From: DATFNV01 sp035266225
GTDB taxonomy: Bacteria; Planctomycetota; Planctomycetia; Gemmatales; Gemmataceae
Length of the DNA: 32,345 nucleotides
Assembly: GCA_035266225.1 (NCBI GenBank)
Contig: DATFNV010000334.1
Span: forward strand, 1-32,345
Reading direction: 5' to 3'
This document shows, piece by piece, positions 20,377 to 28,821 of the stretch (the stretch's first letter is position 1; every line of letters begins with the position of its first letter). The translations under genes and the position numbers were made by a program. Below the pieces are notes generated by a model, which was not told the DNA's origin, ran no database searches, and saw only the letters and a program-made list of their open reading frames with translations.

Positions 20377-21801
20377 GTGACCGGCTTCGACGACATCGAA
20401 CACGCCAGCCTGACCGACGTGGGCGTCCGGCGCAGTCACAACCAGGACAGCCACGCGATTTTACTGGCAACCGACCAGCACCAATGGCTGACGCGGGGGC
20501 ACGTCTTCCTCGTCGCGGACGGCATGGGTGCGCACGCGGTCGGCGAACTCGCCAGCGAACTCGCCGTCGGCATCATCCCGCATACCTACGACAAGCACGC
20601 TGGCCAGGGGACCGCCGCCGCCCTCCGCAAGGCCTTCGTCGAGGCCAACGCCAGCATCCACGCCCGCGGCCAGCAGAACCGCGAGTTCGAGGGCATGGGC
20701 ACCACCGCCACCGCCCTCGTCCTTCGGCCCGACGGCGCCTGGGTCGCTCACGTCGGCGACAGCCGGGCCTACCGCGTTCGCGACGGCGTCATCGAACAGC
20801 TCAGCTTCGACCACAGCATGGTCTGGGAGTACGCCCGCCGGCAAAAGATCGACCCCGACGACGTCCAGGGCATCCCGAGCAACGTTATCTTCCGTTCCCT
20901 GGGCCCCGAGCCGCTCGTCCCCATCGACATCGAGGGGGTCCACCCGATCCGCAACGGCGACATCTACGTCCTGTGCAGCGACGGACTGAGCGGTCAGGTC
21001 GGCGACGCGGAGATCGGCGCCATCGTCAGCGCTCTGCCGCCGGCCGAGGCGTGCCGTTTCCTCATCGACCTGGGGAACCTGCGCGGGGGGCCGGACAACA
21101 TCACCGTGATCGTCGTCCGCGTCGGCGGCCAGATGGCCACCGTCCCACCCGTGCGCCGCCCCTGGCACGAGCGATTCCCCTGGCCGCTGCTGGCCCTGTT
21201 CCTCGGCGCCCTGGGCGCCGGCGGTGCGGTGGCGCTGGCGATGAATCAGTTGGTCGGCCTGGCCCTGCTGGCGTTCCTGCTGGCGGCCCTGACCATCGCC
21301 GGCGGGGTGGTGGGGCTGTTCGTCTATCACGCCCGCGAGAGGCGCCGCCTGGCCGAGGAGGCCGAGCGACCCCGCCCGAAGATTCACCGCAGCCAGTCCT
21401 GTCGTCTCGATGCGGGGGTGCTGGACCAATTCGCCCACTCGGCCGAGGCCCTCAACGCGCTGGGGCGCGAGAAGGGCTGGCACGCCGACTGGGACACCTT
21501 CGATTCGCTGTACGACGCCGCCGAGACGCACATCAGCCGCGGCGATTTCCTGCCGGCCTTTCGCGACCTGTGTCGGGCGATGCAGACCCTCCTCAAAGCC
21601 ATGAACGGAAAGGCCGGCAAGACCGAGGTGTTCAACCCGAGGTGGGACCGAGAAGCGGTCAAGCCTCCGCCCCTCAACCGGCCCGATAACGGACAGGAGC
21701 CGATGGCGTTCCGCTGTGGCCGCTGCGGCAAGTTCAGCCCTCAGCCGCCCGGCAAATTCACGCCGATGTGCTGCGAGCAGCCCATGAAGAAGATGCCGTA
21801 G
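20377..21801 (+). CDS. PP2C-type Ser/Thr phosphatase with membrane segment and zinc-ribbon tail
   Basis: Residues 1-250 form a PP2C/PPM phosphatase. Metal-binding and core motifs are visible in order: RSHNQDS, VADGMGAH, GMGTTATAL, HVGDSRAYR, CSDGLSG and GGPDNITVIV. Two hydrophobic helices follow near 270-310 (FPWPLLALFLGALGAGGAVA, then LALLAFLLAALTIAGGVVGL). A cytoplasmic helical segment and a C-terminal zinc ribbon (CGRCGKF ... CCEQPM) complete it. It removes phosphate from Ser/Thr of target proteins and would oppose Hanks-type kinases, which are abundant in planctomycetes. The start is GTG 20377, with no strong ribosome site. An AT-rich patch at 20298-20320 may hold its promoter. The stop codon is part of a hairpin. 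Confidence 0.88.
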   Translation: MTGFDDIEHASLTDVGVRRSHNQDSHAILLATDQHQWLTRGHVFLVADGMGAHAVGELASELAVGIIPHTYDKHAGQGTAAALRKAFVEANASIHARGQQNREFEGMGTTATALVLRPDGAWVAHVGDSRAYRVRDGVIEQLSFDHSMVWEYARRQKIDPDDVQGIPSNVIFRSLGPEPLVPIDIEGVHPIRNGDIYVLCSDGLSGQVGDAEIGAIVSALPPAEACRFLIDLGNLRGGPDNITVIVVRVGGQMATVPPVRRPWHERFPWPLLALFLGALGAGGAVALAMNQLVGLALLAFLLAALTIAGGVVGLFVYHARERRRLAEEAERPRPKIHRSQSCRLDAGVLDQFAHSAEALNALGREKGWHADWDTFDSLYDAAETHISRGDFLPAFRDLCRAMQTLLKAMNGKAGKTEVFNPRWDREAVKPPPLNRPDNGQEPMAFRCGRCGKFSPQPPGKFTPMCCEQPMKKMP

Positions 21802-21825
21802 GTCCGGCCTGCCGGGCCGGACCTA
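21799..21825 (+). terminator. Hairpin at the PP2C stop codon
   Basis: An 11-bp perfect stem, TAGGTCCGGCC with its complement around TGCCG, begins at the stop codon itself. No T-run follows, so a classical intrinsic terminator is not certain, but hairpins without U-tracts are common at 3' ends in GC-rich genomes. Confidence 0.5.
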
Positions 21826-21850
21826 TCACTCCGACAAGGAGGATCGCCAC

Positions 21851-21917
21851 GCACACAAGCCCGAGGCCCTAGCGAGGGCGTGCCGTTGTCCCTCGCTGGC
21901 GCCTCGGGCTTGTGTGC
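21851..21917. repeat. REP-type palindrome, family B (ACAAGCCCGA type)
   Basis: The 28-base arms 21851-21878 and 21890-21917 are inverse complements with a few mismatches; the core is ACACAAGCCCGAGGC. A second member is at 28420-28478. It lies between the convergent PP2C and AlkA genes, four bases from the AlkA stop, and may end both transcripts. Confidence 0.85.
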
Positions 21918-21921
21918 CCAC

Positions 21922-22569
21922 CTACTCGGATTGCGGCACGAAGCCGCGGCTCCGCCAGAAGTACCAGGTCGCCACGCTGCGGTAGGGCCGCCACGGCTCG
22001 GCCAGTTCCGTCAGTCCCGCCCGATCCGGCAACTCCGCCATCCCATACGCCTGCTGAACACCCGCGCGCAGACCCAGGTCGTCCACCGGCAGCACGTCGG
22101 GCCGGCCCAGCGAGAAGATCAGGAACATCTGCGCCGTCCAGCGGCCGATGCCGCGGACCGGCAGCAGAGAAGCGATCACCTCTTCATCGGTCAATTCCGG
22201 CAATCGCTTCAGCGGCACGGTCCCCCCGTGGACCTTCTCGGCGAGGTCGCGCAGGGAGCGGGCCTTCGACCCCGACAACCCCGCCCCGCGCAGTTCGTCG
22301 TCGGAAAGCGCCAGCAGGGCCGCCGGCCGCAGCCCGCGCCGGCCAAGGGCCTGCAGCAAGCGGGCGTGGATCGACGCCGCCGCCCGCGTCGAAATCTGCT
22401 GCGAAATGATCGAGCGCACCAACTCCGCGAAGCCGTCGGGGTCGTGGCGCAGAGTGCAGGGGCCGACGGCGGCGATGAGCCGCTTCAACACCGGGTCGCG
22501 CCGCGCCAGATGGCGGCGTGCCTTGACGTGGTTCACATTGATGTGCGGACTTGGGTGCGTATCTTCCAT
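21922..22569 (-). CDS. DNA-3-methyladenine glycosylase II (AlkA-type, HhH-GPD)
   Basis: The 215-residue protein is a HhH-GPD base-excision glycosylase. The helix-hairpin-helix is LPVRGIGRWTA (136-146), followed by the Asp pair in LPVDDLGLR (163-164), one of which is the catalytic Asp. SIISQQIS at 53-60 is the typical early helix of the family. It removes alkylated purines such as 3-methyladenine from DNA (EC 3.2.2.21) and hands abasic sites to AP endonuclease. The length and the lack of the N-terminal E. coli AlkA domain fit the short Mag/AlkA branch. The ATG at 22567-22569 lacks a ribosome site. A TTGACA hexamer lies about 40 bases upstream on the minus strand, but with no -10 at the right distance. 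Confidence 0.88.
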   Translation of the reverse strand: MEDTHPSPHINVNHVKARRHLARRDPVLKRLIAAVGPCTLRHDPDGFAELVRSIISQQISTRAAASIHARLLQALGRRGLRPAALLALSDDELRGAGLSGSKARSLRDLAEKVHGGTVPLKRLPELTDEEVIASLLPVRGIGRWTAQMFLIFSLGRPDVLPVDDLGLRAGVQQAYGMAELPDRAGLTELAEPWRPYRSVATWYFWRSRGFVPQSE

Positions 22570-22778
22570 GCCGAAGTAATATCGGTGTGGTTGCGCACCG
22601 TGCAGGTGTCAAGGACGACTCGGACGACCATGCGATGCCTCCCTTGGCACTCGCGGTCATCTTTCGGTTATCTTCCCGCATTATATGCGGCGAGCTACGA
22701 CGGCCCACCCGAGCCGCCGCTACCGTGGCCGGCAGCGTGGTCAAGCCGGTCCTCGCCTGACGCCGTTGGGGATCGGGC

Positions 22779-22806
22779 TTGATGAAGCGGCGGCGGTTTG
22801 TATCCT
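22779..22806 (+). promoter_or_regulatory. Possible promoter for the PH-domain gene
   Basis: TTGATG at 22779-22784 and TATCCT at 22801-22806 are spaced by 16 bases. Transcription would start near 22813, leaving a very short leader before ATG 22822. Confidence 0.4.
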
Positions 22807-22821
22807 GAGAAGCAAGCACGC

Positions 22822-23361
22822 ATGAAGCCATCCACCACGGCAGCGACGACCATGGCCATCCTCGACGGGCGCAAACTTCCGGTGACCGGCCTCTTGCCGC
22901 CGCAGCGGGGCGAGGCGTTGATCCGGGAAACGTGGCCGGGCGTCAATGACGTCCCGGGCGTCGCCGCCCTGGCACACACCCTGATGCGCACCCTCGTCCT
23001 GGCGCCCGTCGCCTGGCTGCTGCTGGCGCCGTGCTACTTCAAGAAGGTCCTGCCTTTCATCGCCAAGCGCTACACCCTGACCAACCGCCGTTTGATGATC
23101 CGCCGCGGCCTGAAGCCGAAGCCGGCCCGCGAGGTGGCCCTCGCCGACATCGACGACGTGCGCATCGAGGAGGGCACCTTCAACTCCTTCTATCGCACCG
23201 CCACGCTGGAGGTCGTCTCGAACGGACAGGTTGCGATGCGCCTCCGGGCCGTCAAGGATCCCGAGTCGTTCCGCCGCGCCATCCTCGGCGCGAAGGTCGC
23301 CTGGGCGAGGGCCGGCGCCGCAGCGGCCGCCGCGAACGGCCCCGTTGAGAAGAAGGGGTAA
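22822..23361 (+). CDS. bPH_2 (PH-like) domain membrane protein
   Basis: A 179-residue protein. A membrane helix at about 56-73 (LMRTLVLAPVAWLLLAPC) is followed by a bacterial PH-like domain: KRYTLTNRRLMIRRGL, ADIDDVRIEEGTFNSFYRTA and TLEVVSNGQVAMRL, the usual pattern of bPH_2/YdbT-like proteins. The C-terminus is Ala-rich and charged. Such proteins are small membrane-associated scaffolds; the function here is unknown. ATG 22822 is chosen because GAGAAG lies nine bases upstream; ATG 22852 is an alternative, especially if the predicted promoter is right and the leader is too short. It is convergent with the dimethylformamidase-like gene; the gap of 171 bases shows nothing notable. Confidence 0.75.
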   Translation: MKPSTTAATTMAILDGRKLPVTGLLPPQRGEALIRETWPGVNDVPGVAALAHTLMRTLVLAPVAWLLLAPCYFKKVLPFIAKRYTLTNRRLMIRRGLKPKPAREVALADIDDVRIEEGTFNSFYRTATLEVVSNGQVAMRLRAVKDPESFRRAILGAKVAWARAGAAAAAANGPVEKKG

Positions 23362-23532
23362 GCGTACTATTCCGCTCGTGCGAAGTCGTAGACGAAGCCT
23401 CGGGATCAAACCGGCATAGGCAAGGAAGAAAAAGGCCCCCGGCTGACGCGGACGCCTTGATGGAGCGGGGCCGAGGGGGAGCATCGCGGCGACCTGAGGC
23501 CCGATGCTGGTTGCACCCCAGTCGGGGTTCGC

Positions 23533-25116
23533 TCAAGCCTTGTCGGCGCCGCCTCCTCCGAGAAAGCGGCGAATGACGTTGGCGGTGATCCGCGCCGTCG
23601 GCGGGTCGCACAGCAGCCCCGACGGGTAGGTGATCGAGCCCGCGGAAAACACCGCCCCACCGCCCGGCGTCTCGAAGTAGACCAGGTGCGCCCCACCGTC
23701 GTCGGGGTTAAGTCCCTTCGCCAGCAGCGTCACGTTCTTCGGAGACGACGGACTGATCTTGTCCGTTTCGTGTCCCGACCCGCCGTCGCCGTAACGCTCG
23801 TGCAGCGTTTTGGTGCCGAACAGGTCGCCCTTCCTCAGCCCCGTCCCCGCGAAGACCCAGTGCTCCGGCGCGATCACCTGGTACGGCGCCGAGGTCATCG
23901 CCCCCGCGTCGGAGAAGACGACGCCGAGCAGGTTGGCCTCGGACTCGACCCGGGCGTGAAAGCGGCTCTCGTACCCCGCCGGCCACTGGTTCAGGCAGCG
24001 CATGGCCGTGCCGCCGTCGAGGTACTCCACCGCACAGTTGAGGCCGTTGCCGCCCAGGTACATCAGCCGCCCGCCGCGCTCAAACACCCAGCGCTTGACC
24101 GCCCGGTACATCTCCTCCGACCAGTATTCCGGGTGGACGCTCAGGATCAGCACGCGATAGGCATCGAGGTCGAGCGTGCCGTCGTGGAGTTGGTAATCGG
24201 CGTAGACGTCATAGGTGTGGCCCTGCTCCTCGAGCCACGCGAGCAGGCGCCACTCGGCCGGCGCCAGATGGCACGCCTGCCGTCCCTCGATGGGGTCGGT
24301 GCATTCGACGCCCTCGGGGACGTGGTTGTGCGGCTCGGGACGGTCGAAGGAGAGCGGGGCGAAGTCGGCGTTGCTCTTCCACTCGCCGTAGTCGCTGAGC
24401 TTGTAGCGCGGCAAGTCGGACAGCGAGTTGACGATCGGCTCGTCGATCATGCGGGCGGCCAGGATGTAGTTGCTGCGGCCGCCGAACGGGTTGTAGGCGT
24501 TCCAGGTGTTGGTCGAGGCCAGGACGGCCACCGCCGATTGCGGCTTCGCAGGGGCGACCACCAGCGGGAACGAGAAGAACGCGCCCGACTCGCCCCGGGT
24601 GTGGAAATAGTACAGCCCGGTCCGCCCCGGGGCCGTGATCGCCTGGCGGTGGACGCCGAAGCCGTTGTTCCAGCCGACGCCGGTTTCGACGAAATGCCCG
24701 TCGGGGAGAGTTTGCATGACGGCGCGCGGGCCGTGGTTGTCGTACCAGCCGACGTTGCGGACGAATTCTTTCTTTAGCCCGTAGCGATAGAGGAGAAGCT
24801 TGTACGGCTCGACGGAGTGGACGCGGAACTGAACCGAGTCGCCACCGCGGCACCACTTCGGCCAGGCGTAACCGAGCAGGCGGTCCGACAGGAGGCGGAA
24901 GTGGACCGGATCCCGCCCGAGGGTCGCCCGGACGCGCTTGGAGCCGAAGCCGGGCTTGCCCAGGCAGACCTCGCAGTCGCCGGGCGGCAGGTCGGCCCAG
25001 ACGGCTCCCGACGGGGCGGAGCGGACCACGACCGGGGCCGTTCCAGAAGCACGGAACTCCAGGGCGACGTCGGCCAACGCCGCGTAGGATTCGTCACTGA
25101 CGTAGCCAACCAGCAT
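23533..25116 (-). CDS. N,N-dimethylformamidase large-subunit-like protein
   Basis: The 527-residue protein resembles the large subunit of N,N-dimethylformamidase (DMFA2-type C-terminal domain). Signature stretches are VLASTNTWNAYNPFGGRSNY, SVHPEYWSEEMYRAVKRWV, FERGGRLMYLGGNGL and YFETPGGGAVFSAGSITYPSG. The N-terminal 150 residues are beta-rich. In the known enzyme this subunit binds iron and hydrolyses dimethylformamide to dimethylamine and formate. Planctomycetes carry many distant relatives, so the real substrate may be another amide or a polysaccharide-linked group. No signal peptide is seen. The start has a strong ribosome site, GGAGGT, six bases upstream. No small-subunit gene is nearby. 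It is followed upstream by a nested palindrome at 25156-25221 and the GT87 gene on the same strand. Confidence 0.75.
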   Translation of the reverse strand: MLVGYVSDESYAALADVALEFRASGTAPVVVRSAPSGAVWADLPPGDCEVCLGKPGFGSKRVRATLGRDPVHFRLLSDRLLGYAWPKWCRGGDSVQFRVHSVEPYKLLLYRYGLKKEFVRNVGWYDNHGPRAVMQTLPDGHFVETGVGWNNGFGVHRQAITAPGRTGLYYFHTRGESGAFFSFPLVVAPAKPQSAVAVLASTNTWNAYNPFGGRSNYILAARMIDEPIVNSLSDLPRYKLSDYGEWKSNADFAPLSFDRPEPHNHVPEGVECTDPIEGRQACHLAPAEWRLLAWLEEQGHTYDVYADYQLHDGTLDLDAYRVLILSVHPEYWSEEMYRAVKRWVFERGGRLMYLGGNGLNCAVEYLDGGTAMRCLNQWPAGYESRFHARVESEANLLGVVFSDAGAMTSAPYQVIAPEHWVFAGTGLRKGDLFGTKTLHERYGDGGSGHETDKISPSSPKNVTLLAKGLNPDDGGAHLVYFETPGGGAVFSAGSITYPSGLLCDPPTARITANVIRRFLGGGGADKA

Positions 25117-25155
25117 CGCTTACCTCCCTCGTTTGTCGCTTCGCCGCCGCCCTCG

Positions 25156-25221
25156 CGCTCGTAGTGACCGCATTTATGCGGTCCGGTCGAGTAGACCGCA
25201 TAAATGCGGTCACTACGAGCG
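25156..25221. repeat. Nested palindrome, REP family C
   Basis: The 28-base arms 25156-25183 and 25194-25221 are exact inverse complements with a 10-base loop. Each arm holds its own smaller palindrome, GACCGCATTTATGCGGTC, so the element can fold as one long hairpin or as two small ones. It lies between the GT87 stop and the DMF-like start on the same strand. Confidence 0.9.
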
Positions 25222-25269
25222 GGCGGCGCGAGCGCCAAGCCGACAGGATCCCTGGGCCTGTGTATGAGG

Positions 25270-26556
25270 TCAAGCCGCCGGAGCCAGGGGGGAAACGACC
25301 TCGCTCGGCGCCGGCCGAAGCAGATCGCGCAGGTCGAGGCCGACGAGCAGGCCGAACAGGAGCAAGGCGCTGAGGGGGTGCGGCCCGAGGGCGTGGACGT
25401 CGGCCGCGAAGGGAAACAGGTTGGCGGCGAGTCCGACACCGAAGGCGCCGGCGCTGGCCAGCGCGACGGCGCGGGCCAACGGCCGGCCCCGCCGCCAGGC
25501 GTCGATCATCGCCCAGGCCAGGGCCGGGCCGAGCAGCTGGTAGGTCGCCCCTTCGGTCGCCGGACCAAACAGCAGCACCCAGCAAAGCCCCAGGTTCAGT
25601 AGGCTGCACAGCCGGCGGCGTACCGGCCAGCGGCGCCCGGCCAGGACAAGCGCCGCGACCAGGGCGGCGGTCGCCAGCCGCACCGCCGTATAGGCTTCGG
25701 CGCTCAGGGGCAATCCCCACACCCGGCAGAGCAGCAGCAGGTCCCGGTAGGCGAGCCGGGGCGGCCAGTCCGAGCGGTCGTCGAGGGTCAGGACCCGGAC
25801 GAAGGTAAGGTACTCATTCGCGACATAAGCGGGTCTCTGGAGGAGGAAAGCGGCGGCGCCCAGCAGCAGCACCGCCAGCGGCAGCCGCCAGCCGAGCTGG
25901 CGCGGGTAGGCCACGGCCAACAGCAGGCCGAAGGCGAGCGGATACATCTTGAGCCAGAAGGCCAGGCCGACGAACAGGCTGGCCAGGGTGAAGCGCCGCT
26001 CCGCGCAGGCCGTCATCGCCGCCAGCAGCAGGCCCAGCAGCAGCGGGTTGGTCTGACCGTTGTTGATGCTGCCCATCGAGAACGGGACGAGCGCCAGCAG
26101 GAAGAATCCCTGCTCGGCTCGGCTCAGGGGGTACGGGGCGGCCCGGCGGAGCCACCAGAGGGCGCCCGCGACCAGGGCGGCGGCGTTCGCCAGCCGCAGC
26201 AGCAGTTCGCCGAGGCGCTCCGGCATCAGCCCCAGCGGCACGAACAGGCCGGCCACCAACGGGCTGTAGCGGTAAGACACCAGGCCCCAACCCACCGGCG
26301 GCCGAAATGTGGGATGGAACAGATCCCCGAAGGATTGCGGTGCCTGGACCCCGCTGGCCGGCCGGTCGAGGCCGTACACGTCGGTGCCGGCCAGCCAGTC
26401 GCGCCCCGCCTTGGCGAAGATGCCGCCCACCGTCTGCCGTCCCGGGCGCAGCACGACGCGCGTGCCGACCCCAAGGAGCAGCGCGACCCACACGACCAGG
26501 GCCACGCGCTGCCACTGGTTCAAGCGGACGCAGGCGGTCAGCGGGAACATCGTCAT
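25270..26556 (-). CDS. GT87-type membrane glycosyltransferase
   Basis: The 428-residue protein has about ten to twelve membrane helices. Near the N-terminus it has AGRDWLAGTDVYGLDRP and later SYRYSPLVAGLFVPLG, then SINNGQTNPLLLGLLLAAM and LAFWLKMYPLAFGLLLAVAYP. These are hallmarks of the DUF2029/GT87 family of polyprenyl-phosphate-mannose-dependent transferases, which add sugars to envelope glycans or lipids on the outer face of the membrane. The reading frame stays open far upstream into the antisense of the aldehyde dehydrogenase gene, but the protein clearly begins at MTMFPLTACVRL. No clear ribosome site is seen, so the start is uncertain by two codons. Sugar donor and acceptor are unknown. 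The 261 bases up to the next gene show nothing notable. Confidence 0.8.
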   Translation of the reverse strand: MTMFPLTACVRLNQWQRVALVVWVALLLGVGTRVVLRPGRQTVGGIFAKAGRDWLAGTDVYGLDRPASGVQAPQSFGDLFHPTFRPPVGWGLVSYRYSPLVAGLFVPLGLMPERLGELLLRLANAAALVAGALWWLRRAAPYPLSRAEQGFFLLALVPFSMGSINNGQTNPLLLGLLLAAMTACAERRFTLASLFVGLAFWLKMYPLAFGLLLAVAYPRQLGWRLPLAVLLLGAAAFLLQRPAYVANEYLTFVRVLTLDDRSDWPPRLAYRDLLLLCRVWGLPLSAEAYTAVRLATAALVAALVLAGRRWPVRRRLCSLLNLGLCWVLLFGPATEGATYQLLGPALAWAMIDAWRRGRPLARAVALASAGAFGVGLAANLFPFAADVHALGPHPLSALLLFGLLVGLDLRDLLRPAPSEVVSPLAPAA

Positions 26557-26817
26557 CACCGAAGGGAAGTGCCGGCGATGGGGCTCGGGCGAAGCGCCGG
26601 CTCGCCGAAGAGAGTATGGCCCACGAAGTCGTACCACTTCAGGCATTCGCCGGGGCGGCGCGATTTCGGGACCGCTCCGGAGTCGGGTCGTGCCGGATCT
26701 GCCGGCGCCGCGGCCGGAAAACGCGCCCGCCTCCTTGACAGGGGCGTCGCGCCGGTGCGACAATCCCGCTCGACCGCTTTCCCCTGATCGCCCGGTTCCC
26801 TGTGGGAGGATGTCCGC

Positions 26818-28311
26818 ATGGCTACCGCAACCGCCCCGAAGGCCCGCAGCAGCGCCGTGAAGCCGCCGCAGGTCAAGGACCAGCCGCTGCTCATCGGCGG
26901 CAAGTGGCTCGACAGCGTCTCCGGCAAGACTTTCCCGACCGTCAACCCGGCCACCGGCGAAACGATTTGCCAGGTCGCCGAGGGCGACAAGGCCGACGTC
27001 GATCTCGCCGTCAAGGCGGCGCGCAAGGCCTTCGAGGACGGCCCGTGGCGCAAGATGAACGCCTCGGAGCGCGGCCGGCTGCTCAACCGCCTGGCCGACC
27101 TGATCGAGCAGAACAAGGAGGAGTTGGCCGCACTGGAATCGCTCGACAACGGCAAGCCGTACCGCGACTCGATCGCCGCCGACCTGCCGCTGACGGTCAA
27201 GTGCTACCGCTACTACGCCGGCTGGGCCGACAAGGTCCACGGCAAGACCATCCCCGTCGAGGGGCCATACTTCTGCTACACCCGGCACGAGCCGGTCGGC
27301 GTCGTCGGCCAGATCATCCCGTGGAACTTCCCGCTGCTGATGCAGGCGTGGAAGTGGGCGCCGGCGCTGGCGACCGGCTGCACGGTGGTCCTCAAGCCGG
27401 CGGAGCAGACGCCGCTGACGGCCCTCCGCGTCGCCGCCCTGGCCCAGGAGGCCGGCTTCCCCGACGGCGTCATCAACGTCATTCCCGGCTACGGCCCCAC
27501 CGCCGGCGCCGCCCTGACCAGCCACATGGACGTCGATAAGGTCGCCTTCACCGGCGAGTACACCACCGGCCAGCTCATCATGGAGGCGGCCGCCAAGAGC
27601 AACCTGAAACGCGTCACCCTGGAGCTGGGCGGCAAGTCGCCCAACGTCGTCTTCGCCGACGCCGACCTGGACGCCGCGGTCGAGGGGGCCTACTTCGGCC
27701 TGTTCTTCAACCAGGGGCAGTGCTGTTGCGCCGGCAGCCGCCTGTTCGTCGAGGAGAGGGTCCACGACCAGTTCGTCGAGAAGATGCTCAAGAAGACCCG
27801 GTCGCGCAAGGTCGGCGACCCGTTCGATCCGGAGACGGAGCAGGGGCCGCAGGTGTCGCAGGAGCAGTTCGACCGCGTCATGGGCTTCATCGAGAGCGGC
27901 AAGAAGGAGGGGGCCAAACTGCTGTGCGGCGGCAACCGCGTTGGCAGCAAGGGCTACTTCATCGAGCCGACCGTCTTCGACGGCGTGACCGACACGATGC
28001 GGATCGCCCGCGACGAGATTTTCGGGCCGGTGATGAACATCCTGAAGTTCAAGGACGTCGATGAGGTGGTCCGCCGCGGCAATCAGACGCAGTTCGGCCT
28101 GGCGGCAGCGGTGTGGACGCGTGACATCGGCAAGGCGCACCGGCTGGCCAACGGCCTGCGCGCCGGCACGGTGTGGGTAAACTGCTACGACGTGTTCGAC
28201 GCGGCGGCGCCGTTCGGCGGCTACAAGATGAGCGGCCAGGGGCGCGAGCTTGGAGAGTACGCGCTGGAGGCGTACACGGAGGTGAAGACCGTGTACGTCA
28301 ACCTGGGATGA
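26818..28311 (+). CDS. NAD-dependent aldehyde dehydrogenase (class 1/2 type)
   Basis: The 497-residue protein is a full-length ALDH. Asn170 lies in PWNFPLL, Lys193 in VLKPAEQTP, general base Glu269 in LELGGKSPN, and the nucleophile in NQGQCCCAGSR, most likely Cys303. It oxidises aldehydes to acids with NAD(P) in the cytoplasm. The C-terminus GGYKMSGQGRELGEYALEAY and the CCCAG motif place it with mitochondrial-type ALDH1/2. One oddity is FTGEYTTGQ at 244-252, where the family normally has FTGS. This is the coenzyme-binding turn, so cofactor handling may differ. The start is supported by GGGAGG ten or so bases upstream. It appears to be a single gene ended by a family A palindrome. The physiological substrate cannot be read from the sequence. 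Confidence 0.92.
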   Translation: MATATAPKARSSAVKPPQVKDQPLLIGGKWLDSVSGKTFPTVNPATGETICQVAEGDKADVDLAVKAARKAFEDGPWRKMNASERGRLLNRLADLIEQNKEELAALESLDNGKPYRDSIAADLPLTVKCYRYYAGWADKVHGKTIPVEGPYFCYTRHEPVGVVGQIIPWNFPLLMQAWKWAPALATGCTVVLKPAEQTPLTALRVAALAQEAGFPDGVINVIPGYGPTAGAALTSHMDVDKVAFTGEYTTGQLIMEAAAKSNLKRVTLELGGKSPNVVFADADLDAAVEGAYFGLFFNQGQCCCAGSRLFVEERVHDQFVEKMLKKTRSRKVGDPFDPETEQGPQVSQEQFDRVMGFIESGKKEGAKLLCGGNRVGSKGYFIEPTVFDGVTDTMRIARDEIFGPVMNILKFKDVDEVVRRGNQTQFGLAAAVWTRDIGKAHRLANGLRAGTVWVNCYDVFDAAAPFGGYKMSGQGRELGEYALEAYTEVKTVYVNLG

Positions 28312-28321
28312 GGATGGGGCA

Positions 28322-28357
28322 GCCGCTTGCGGCTTCGCGATCCCTTGCGAAGCCGCA
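28322..28357. repeat. REP-type palindrome, family A, degenerate copy
   Basis: The left arm is intact (GCCGCTTGCGGCTTCGC), but the right arm matches only over its inner 11 bases (28347-28357), so the stem is short. It lies 11 bases after the aldehyde dehydrogenase stop. Confidence 0.75.
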
Positions 28358-28419
28358 GGTGGTGACGCCCTTCAGCTCTACCCGGATCGAACTATTACCC
28401 TGGCACGTAGAAGCCGCAT

Positions 28420-28478
28420 ACAAGCCCGAAGCGCCAGCGGGAGGGGCCTCGTCCCTCTCGCTGGCGCTTCAGGCTTGT
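28420..28478. repeat. REP-type palindrome, family B, second copy
   Basis: The 26-base arms 28420-28445 and 28453-28478 differ at two positions, both of which still allow G-U pairs in RNA. The core ACAAGCCCGAAGCGCCAGCG matches the family B member at 21851-21917. It stands 47 bases before the MntA start. Confidence 0.85.
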
Positions 28479-28524
28479 GATCTTCTTTCGCGCCGGGGCG
28501 ATATCAAGTGGAACGAAGCGGCCC

Positions 28525-28821
28525 ATGAACGAGGCGGTTTGCCGTTATCAGCGCTTGCTGCGCGAAATGCTCCCCTTCCTGGCCGCGCGGTATCACGTCG
28601 CGTCCCTGGGGCTGTTCGGCTCTTACCTTCACGGCACCCAGCGTCCCGACAGCGATCTTGATGTGCTGGTCACCTTCGACGAGGTTCCAAGCCTCCTGCG
28701 CCTCATCGCGCTGGAGAACTACCTGAGCGACCAACTGGGTGTCAAGGTGGACCTGGTGCCGCGCGAGGCGCTCAAGCCGCGCATCGGGGAACGCGTCTTG
28801 CGGGAGGTGGTGCCGGTATGA
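28525..28821 (+). CDS. mntA: MntA-type nucleotidyltransferase antitoxin
   Basis: The 98-residue protein is a minimal nucleotidyltransferase of the MNT family. It has GLFGSYLHGTQRPDSDLDVL, with Gly32-Ser33 and the metal-binding Asp44 and Asp46. In MNT/HepT systems this enzyme adds AMP to the HEPN-type toxin HepT and so neutralises it. The start at 28525 puts the protein at typical length; an upstream frame start at 28477 would read through a palindrome and was rejected. Its stop overlaps by four bases (ATGA) the start of a HepT-like frame, as expected for the operon, but that toxin gene is broken. The antitoxin looks complete, with all catalytic residues. Confidence 0.85.
   Translation: MNEAVCRYQRLLREMLPFLAARYHVASLGLFGSYLHGTQRPDSDLDVLVTFDEVPSLLRLIALENYLSDQLGVKVDLVPREALKPRIGERVLREVVPV

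Noticed and set aside
24538..24550. A further family A palindrome (TTGCGGCTTCGCA)
   Set aside because: Only one half-site is present, inside the DMF-like coding sequence with no second arm; probably chance.
26557..28140. An upstream extension of the GT87 frame to 956 residues
   Set aside because: The extra 528 residues are antisense to the aldehyde dehydrogenase gene; the membrane protein starts at MTMFPL.
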